Position numbers and translations under genes: made by a program
Part shown: in pieces, positions 59,518 to 64,000 of the stretch
Numbering within the stretch: position 1 is the first letter of the stretch
Layout of the letters: each line of letters begins with the position of its first letter
Notes under the pieces: model-generated
What the model saw: only the letters and a program-made list of their open reading frames with translations
Told to the model about the DNA's origin: nothing
Databases searched by the model: none
Source: Saccharibacillus soli
Lineage (GTDB): Bacteria > Bacillota > Bacilli > Paenibacillales > Paenibacillaceae
Direction: 5' to 3'
NCBI GenBank assembly: GCA_002189105.1
Contig: NIOB01000001.1
Coordinates: 992,001 to 1,056,000, forward strand
Length of the DNA stretch: 64,000 nucleotides

Positions 59518-60771
59518 ATGAAAACATTTGATCCTGCAATTGAACAATGGAAAGAAGAAGCGGAGCGTCTGGTGCGTCCGCGTTTGGAGATCATAGACGA
59601 CATTGTGGAACACAATCAATGGAAAGTGATTGAAGCGTTCCGTTCATGCAAAGTCAGCGATTATCACTTTAACCCATCCACAGGCTATGCCTACAACGAC
59701 CGGGGCCGCGAAGTGCTCGATGAACTGTATGCCAAAGTATTCGGTGCAGAAGCTGCGCTGGTGCGTCCACATTTTGCTTCAGGCACCCATACAATCTCCA
59801 TCGCACTGTTTGGCGTACTGCGTCCCGGTGATGAACTGCTCTATATCACAGGCTCCCCCTACGATACGCTGCATAAGGTCATCGGCAAGTCAGGTGATGG
59901 TACCGGGTCACTTGCTGACTTTGGCATCGCTTACCGCGAGGCCGCACTGCTGGAGAGCGGCGGAATCGACTGGGTAGAGGTAGAACGCCAGATCACACCC
60001 AAGACCAAAGTGATCGGTATTCAACGTTCGCGTGGTTATGCGTGGCGTTCGCCCTTCACGGTGGAAGAAATCGGTCAGATGGTGCGTAAGGTGAAGGAGA
60101 TGTGTCCGGAAGCCATTGTCTTCGTGGATAACTGCTATGGCGAATTCACCGAAAAAATCGAACCGACTGAAGTCGGCGTTGATCTAATGGCCGGTTCCCT
60201 TATTAAAAATCCGGGCGGTGGCCTGGCGGAAACTGGCGGTTACATCTGCGGACGCCGTGATCTGGTCGAACTGGCTGCTTATCGGCTGACAGCTCCAGGA
60301 ATCGGTGCGGAAGTGGGCGCAATGCTGGGCACGACGCGCGGCATCTACCAAGGGCTTTACATGGCCCCAACCATCGTCGGACAGGCGGTAAAAGGCAGTA
60401 TTTTTGCCGCAGCGATGTTCGACCTTGCCGGATTTGCCAGCAGTCCAGCCTGGGACGCACCAAGAACCGACCTGATTCAGGCTGTAGTCTTTGAAAAGGC
60501 GGAACAGCTGATTGCCTTTGTACAGGGCGTACAGCTGGCAGCAGCAGTAGATAGTCATGTCGTGCCAGAGCCGTGGGACATGCCGGGTTATGAGCATCCC
60601 GTGATTATGGCAGCCGGTACATTTATCCAGGGAGGCAGCCTGGAGTTGTCGGCAGATGCGCCGATTCGGGAGCCGTATATTGGTTACTTACAGGGCGGAT
60701 TGACTTATGCCCACGTCAAATATGGAGTGCTTAATGCCCTTCAGACACTTTTTGATCGTAATTTATTGTGA
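59518..60771 (+). CDS. ynbB: YnbB-like PLP-dependent protein (methionine gamma-lyase family, 'aluminium resistance' type)
   Basis: 417 residues. A fold-type I PLP protein: RPHFASGTHTISIALFGVLR in the cofactor region, VFVDNCYGEFTE (Asp), and the probable Schiff-base lysine in GSLIKNPGGG near 230. It belongs to the family often labelled methionine gamma-lyase or aluminium resistance protein, whose real substrate is unclear; a C-S lyase role fits the fold. Located between hflX and glnR, as in B. subtilis. AAGAAGGACGAAG lies ahead of ATG 59518. The stop codon overlaps the GlnR box of the next promoter. Confidence 0.88.
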   Translation: MKTFDPAIEQWKEEAERLVRPRLEIIDDIVEHNQWKVIEAFRSCKVSDYHFNPSTGYAYNDRGREVLDELYAKVFGAEAALVRPHFASGTHTISIALFGVLRPGDELLYITGSPYDTLHKVIGKSGDGTGSLADFGIAYREAALLESGGIDWVEVERQITPKTKVIGIQRSRGYAWRSPFTVEEIGQMVRKVKEMCPEAIVFVDNCYGEFTEKIEPTEVGVDLMAGSLIKNPGGGLAETGGYICGRRDLVELAAYRLTAPGIGAEVGAMLGTTRGIYQGLYMAPTIVGQAVKGSIFAAAMFDLAGFASSPAWDAPRTDLIQAVVFEKAEQLIAFVQGVQLAAAVDSHVVPEPWDMPGYEHPVIMAAGTFIQGGSLELSADAPIREPYIGYLQGGLTYAHVKYGVLNALQTLFDRNLL

Positions 60772-60783
60772 GTTTACCTAACA
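60767..60783. promoter_or_regulatory. GlnR box upstream of glnRA
   Basis: TGTGAGTTTACCTAACA: perfect match to TGTNA-N7-TNACA, just upstream of the glnR -35. It overlaps the ynbB stop codon. Same arrangement as B. subtilis glnRA operator 1. Confidence 0.85.
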
Positions 60784-60788
60784 CATCA

Positions 60789-60817
60789 TTGACGCTTCCT
60801 ATCAGGATATGTACAAT
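60789..60817 (+). promoter_or_regulatory. Promoter of glnR-glnA
   Basis: TTGACG (60789-60794), 17-base spacer, TACAAT (60812-60817). Adjacent to the GlnR box. Confidence 0.8.
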
Positions 60818-60861
60818 AAGATAGAGATTAAGAAAAGTACATCTGGAAGGTTGATGAATAT

Positions 60862-61275
60862 ATGGGCGACGATATTCGCAGAAATATGGCCTTGTTCCCG
60901 ATAGGCATCGTGATGAAATTGACCGATCTGTCTGCGCGTCAGATCCGCTATTATGAGCAGCACAGCTTGATCGTTCCGGCCCGGACGTCGGGCAATCAAC
61001 GTCTGTTCTCCTTTAACGACGTTGAACGACTGCTTGAGATCAAGGCGCTGATCGAGAAGGGCGTGAACATTGCCGGCATCAAGCAGGTGATGAACCCTGT
61101 GACTCGGGAGTCCGAAGAGGCGACGGTTCTGAACGCCGCGACCGAAGAGAAGCGCAAGGAGCTCTCCGATTCGCAGCTTCACCGCATGCTCAAGCAGCAG
61201 CTGGTTTCCGGTAAGAAGCCGGGTCAGGTCTCGTTGATTCAAGGCGAGCTGTCCCGATTCTTTAATAGAAAATAA
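60862..61275 (+). CDS. glnR: Nitrogen regulator GlnR (MerR family)
   Basis: 137 residues. A MerR-type HTH near 10-80: PIGIVMKLTDLSARQIRYYE, then EQHSLIVPARTSGNQRLFS; the C-terminal tail (SDSQLHRMLKQQL, QVSLIQGELSRFF) is the part that contacts feedback-inhibited glutamine synthetase in Bacillales. It represses glnRA under nitrogen excess. It begins 45 bases after the -10 and is followed by glnA after 96 bases. TGGAAGGTTGATGAATAT precedes the ATG. In Paenibacillus GlnR also takes the role of TnrA, since TnrA is usually absent. Confidence 0.96.
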   Translation: MGDDIRRNMALFPIGIVMKLTDLSARQIRYYEQHSLIVPARTSGNQRLFSFNDVERLLEIKALIEKGVNIAGIKQVMNPVTRESEEATVLNAATEEKRKELSDSQLHRMLKQQLVSGKKPGQVSLIQGELSRFFNRK

Positions 61276-61311
61276 GTACAGGCTTCTCCGCGTTCTACGA
61301 GGCGCGATTCC

Positions 61312-61346
61312 TTGATCTTGACCAAAGATTTGATCTCGACCAAAGA
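61312..61346 (+). repeat. 18-base direct repeat between glnR and glnA
   Basis: TTGATCTTGACCAAAGA (61312-61328) is repeated as TTGATCTCGACCAAAGA (61330-61346), one base different. It lies just before the glnA ribosome site and has no assigned role. Confidence 0.7.
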
Positions 61347-61371
61347 AAAGACATGAAGAGGAGAGGGTATC

Positions 61372-62700
61372 TTGAGTTACAGTAAAGAGGATATTTTGCG
61401 TATCGCCAAGGAAGAAAACGTTCGTTTCATTCGTCTTCAGTTCACAGACCTGCTCGGCGCGATCAAAAACGTGGAGATTCCAGTCAGCCAACTGGAAAAA
61501 GCGCTTGATAACAAGATGATGTTCGACGGTTCTTCCATCGAAGGTTACGTACGGATTGAGGAATCCGACATGTATCTGTACCCTGATCTCGACACCTGGG
61601 TGATCTTCCCATGGGTGACTGAAAATCGCGTGGCGCGTTTGATCTGTGACATTTATATGCCGGATGGCAAGCCATTTGCAGGCGACCCTCGTGCGGTTCT
61701 GCGTCGTGCGCTTGAAGAAGCCGAAGAGATGGGCTTCAGCGCCATGAACGTAGGCCCAGAGCCGGAGTTCTTCCTGTTCCGCACGGATGAGAAGGGGAAT
61801 CCGACTGACGAACTGAATGACCAGGGTGGATACTTCGACCTGGCTCCAACGGATCTTGGCGAGAACTGCCGCCGCGAGATCGTCATCACGCTTGAAGAGA
61901 TGGGCTTCGAGATCGAAGCATCCCACCACGAAGTAGCACCGGGACAGCACGAGATCGACTTTAAATATGAGAACGCATTGAAAGCCGCCGACCAAATCCA
62001 GACTTTCAAGCTGGTGGTTAAGACGATCGCTCGTCAACATGGCCTGCATGCAACCTTCATGCCTAAACCGCTGTTTGGGATGAATGGCTCGGGGATGCAC
62101 TGTCACCAATCGCTGTTCCGCGGCAGCGAAAACGCGTTTTACGATGAGAGCGACACACTGGGCTTGAGCGAAACGGCTCGTCAATACATGGCCGGCATTC
62201 TCAAGCACGCGCGTGCTTTTGCGGCGGTCACCAACCCAACCGTAAACTCGTACAAGCGTCTGGTTCCTGGTTACGAAGCACCATGCTACGTGGCTTGGTC
62301 GGCAAGCAACCGCAGCCCGATGATCCGTATCCCGGCTTCGCGCGGTCTCAGCACGCGTGTTGAAGTTCGTAACCCGGACCCGGCAGCGAACCCTTACCTG
62401 GCACTCGCGGTCATGCTCAAGTCCGGTCTGGATGGCATCCGCAGACAGCTGCCTCTTCCAGCTCCAATCGACCGGAACATCTATGTGATGTCCGAGGAAG
62501 AGCGGATTGAAGAAGGCATCCCAAGCCTGCCAGCCGATCTCAAGGAAGCTCTGAACGAACTGATCCGCGACGAAGTGGTTGTCCAAGCACTGGGCGAACA
62601 CGCGCTGACGCATTTCTATGAGCTGAAAGAAATCGAATGGGATATGTACCGGACTCAGGTTCACCAATGGGAACGCGATCAGTACATGACGCTTTACTAG
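61372..62700 (+). CDS. glnA: Glutamine synthetase, type I-alpha
   Basis: 442 residues, GSI-alpha form without the adenylylation insertion. [18 protein letters not shown] near 50-67 carries Arg61, equal to B. subtilis Arg62, which is needed for glutamine feedback inhibition. [10 protein letters not shown] and [18 protein letters not shown] mark the active site. Makes glutamine from glutamate and ammonia with ATP. Start is TTG 61372 with GAGGAGAGGG upstream. Cotranscribed with glnR from the GlnR-controlled promoter; inhibited enzyme is expected to help GlnR repress. Confidence 0.98.
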   Translation: MSYSKEDILRIAKEENVRFIRLQFTDLLGAIKNVEIPVSQLEKALDNKMMFDGSSIEGYVRIEESDMYLYPDLDTWVIFPWVTENRVARLICDIYMPDGKPFAGDPRAVLRRALEEAEEMGFSAMNVGPEPEFFLFRTDEKGNPTDELNDQGGYFDLAPTDLGENCRREIVITLEEMGFEIEASHHEVAPGQHEIDFKYENALKAADQIQTFKLVVKTIARQHGLHATFMPKPLFGMNGSGMHCHQSLFRGSENAFYDESDTLGLSETARQYMAGILKHARAFAAVTNPTVNSYKRLVPGYEAPCYVAWSASNRSPMIRIPASRGLSTRVEVRNPDPAANPYLALAVMLKSGLDGIRRQLPLPAPIDRNIYVMSEEERIEEGIPSLPADLKEALNELIRDEVVVQALGEHALTHFYELKEIEWDMYRTQVHQWERDQYMTLY

Positions 62701-62769
62701 AACTTCAAACCCTTGGCGTTTCACGGTCAAGCGCATATTTTATGGCCAGTTAAAAAGTATTCCAGTAAA

Positions 62770-62807
62770 AGAACTGACGTCGGCACTTCACCGGCGTCAG
62801 TTTATTT
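62770..62807 (+). terminator. Terminator after glnA
   Basis: ACTGACGTCGG - CACTTCA - CCGGCGTCAGTTTATTT: 11-bp stem with one G-T pair. Confidence 0.8.
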
Positions 62808-62831
62808 GGCTTTTACGGCGGTCTTTTGATG

Positions 62832-62864
62832 TTGTAAAAGTGGAATTATTCCATTTATTTACAA
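62832..62864. repeat. Nested palindrome between glnA and the stalk protein gene
   Basis: TTGTAAA (62832-62838) and TTTACAA (62858-62864) flank the inner palindrome TGGAATTATTCCA. No known operator matches. Confidence 0.55.
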
Positions 62865-62960
62865 TATCCAGATCATAAATCTGAAGATAATGCGTCATTT
62901 GATGATAGGTCGATCTTAAAGTAAAGGGATACTCTAATTCGAGTGGATTGCTTTTTTATT

Positions 62961-63491
62961 TCATGACTTCTTTAAAGTTACATATGCCGTTTTCTGCTTG
63001 TTATCCCACTTGACGGTACCCCCGTTAGCTTCGACTACATATCGCAAAGGGACAAACATTCGATTCCTTTTTTGTTCTCGAAACGGAATTCGAGGCAGAA
63101 TGGTTTCTTTTCCATTTGCAGTAGCTATAGAACTTTTTAATGAAAACTCCAAAACTATGTTTGGTTTAGCGGCTGTTAACGAAAGTCTTTCCGAATCAAA
63201 TTTCGTATTCATATTTATATTTTTGAATAGCTCTCTCGCTGGCACCATAATGGTCTCGTATACTTTTACCGGTTTAAGCTCGCTCTTAAAGATCTCTCCA
63301 TTAAAATTTACATTAACCTTCTCTGAGCTTTCATAACGATCAACTAGAGAGTAGGCTGGCTCAACTACGCCCATTGGTGGTTCATCCTCTTGATTATCCC
63401 ATGCCGCATGAGATCCATGAGTCTGTGTACTCAAAACGGGTGCTAATCCAAGAATCAAAAACGTAGACACTAAAAAAAGCGTTTTTCGCAT
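62961..63491 (-). CDS. Secreted copper-amine-oxidase-N (stalk) domain protein
   Basis: 176 residues. Signal peptide KTLFLVSTFLILGLAPVLS, then a polar linker and two copies of the stalk-type motif: VPARELFKNINMNTKFDSE and VPLRYVVEANGGTVKWDN with the closing TAYVTLKK. A surface or matrix module without a known enzyme activity. The DNA is AT-richer than its surroundings (Lys, Asn, Ile-rich protein), hinting at a different origin or low expression bias. It is convergent with glnA and divergent from coaA. No T-rich terminator was identified for it. Confidence 0.75.
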   Translation of the reverse strand: MRKTLFLVSTFLILGLAPVLSTQTHGSHAAWDNQEDEPPMGVVEPAYSLVDRYESSEKVNVNFNGEIFKSELKPVKVYETIMVPARELFKNINMNTKFDSERLSLTAAKPNIVLEFSLKSSIATANGKETILPRIPFREQKRNRMFVPLRYVVEANGGTVKWDNKQKTAYVTLKKS

Positions 63492-63732
63492 ACACTCACC
63501 TCTTTATCATTTGGAATATACTTTTAACGAGGATTTTCGATAGAAAGTTGTATTTTAAGTCCCCCAAAGATATTTGTTTTAATCCGAATCCATTTCTTCT
63601 TGTGCTATTATTATACAAAAAAATAATTTAGATCCTCATAATGAGAGCCAGCGCTCGGAAAGCTAACATGTTCAAATCTATCTGAATTTGTTAGACTGGA
63701 TGTACTATGTCAGAGTGAGGGATCGGCTTAAC

Positions 63733-64000
63733 ATGAATGGGTATGGAAATTATAAAGAGTTCGACCGCGAGAGGTGGGCCGGGCTGCGAAGCCGAACTCC
63801 GCTGCTATTGTCGGAGGAAGAGCTAGAACGCATCAAGGGACTCAACGACAAAATTTCGCTTCAGGAAGCGGAAGACATCTATATTCCTCTTACGCGTCTA
63901 ATCAATCTCAAGGTGAGAGCTGCGCAGTATCTGCGTGAAGTGACAGGCGCTTTTTTGGGCTGCGAGCCTACCAGTAAGCCTTTCATTATTGGGATTGCCG
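63733..64000 (+). CDS. coaA: Pantothenate kinase, type I (5' part, cut by window edge)
   Basis: The first 89 codons are open to the right edge. The sequence FDRERWAGLRSRTPLLLSEE with IYIPLTRLINLKVRAAQYLR is typical of type I pantothenate kinase (CoaA), which makes 4'-phosphopantothenate in coenzyme A synthesis. The window ends just at the start of the P-loop region (PFIIGIA). GAGTGAGGGATCGG precedes ATG 63733. It is divergent from the stalk-protein gene. Confidence 0.9.
   Translation, partial: MNGYGNYKEFDRERWAGLRSRTPLLLSEEELERIKGLNDKISLQEAEDIYIPLTRLINLKVRAAQYLREVTGAFLGCEPTSKPFIIGIA

Noticed and set aside
60802-62736. 644-codon minus-strand frame opposite glnR and glnA
   Set aside because: Lies wholly across two certain genes; an effect of strong codon bias in glnA.

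Overview
The window reads as a chromosomal segment of a Gram-positive, endospore-lineage bacterium of the Paenibacillaceae (Paenibacillus- or Saccharibacillus-like). The basis is the block hfq - hflX - ynbB-like - glnR - glnA, which has the Bacillales order, mutS-mutL-miaA beside it, a B. subtilis-like PucR purine regulator, HesB-like YqkB and YxcD/DUF2653 proteins, strong AAGGAGG ribosome sites and a fairly GC-rich base composition. No rRNA, tRNA, CRISPR array, transposase or prophage gene was seen. The last gene, coaA, runs off the right edge.

Layout. (1) 254-8186: a 1805-residue Ser/Thr-kinase / AAA ATPase / GAF / PAS / GGDEF protein, a secreted stalk-domain protein and an MFS transporter. 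(2) 8614-12947: metE and a yitJ-like homocysteine methyltransferase/methylene-THF reductase that share one base; together they cover methyl-THF supply and methionine synthesis. (3) 13078-14692: a CBS-pair protein, a Cys-containing unknown and a SUKH (SMI1/KNR4) protein. (4) 14818-26081: purine/allantoin catabolism, with pucR divergent from allantoate amidohydrolase, PucG, an NCS2 permease, an amidase, a FAH-family enzyme, an NCS1 allantoin-type permease and allantoinase. (5) 26308-39687: plant-polysaccharide locus with an SGNH esterase, GH29 fucosidase, a second glycoside-hydrolase-like protein, an AraC regulator, then a LacI-controlled galacturonate operon uxaB-uxaA-uxaC and another AraC regulator. 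(6) 39802-45297: small housekeeping genes (DUF2653, membrane protein, PadR, carbonic anhydrase, YqkB-like, M32 carboxypeptidase, aromatic-acid-exporter-like protein). (7) 45594-62700: mutS, mutL, a striking tandem hairpin repeat, an RsmJ-like methyltransferase, miaA, hfq, a class A penicillin-binding protein, DUF402, a YdcF-like protein, hflX, ynbB-like, glnR and glnA. (8) 62701-64000: an AT-richer stretch with a secreted stalk-domain protein, then the 5' part of coaA.

How it fits together. The nitrogen regulator GlnR and its partner glutamine synthetase lie at the right. A perfect GlnR/TnrA-type box (TGTNA-N7-TNACA) sits just before the glnR promoter, and two 9-of-10 matches sit in the pucR/pucF divergent region and upstream of the allantoin permease. 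The purine cluster is therefore probably controlled by nitrogen supply as well as by PucR. In the sugar locus a pair of near-identical palindromes lies upstream of the LacI gene and upstream of uxaB, which predicts an autoregulated galacturonate regulon.

The least explained element is the array of three and a half hairpin-forming repeats at 50790-51300, between mutL and the next gene. Second is the amidase/FAH pair inside the purine cluster, which may define a downstream branch of ureidoglycine or oxalurate breakdown.
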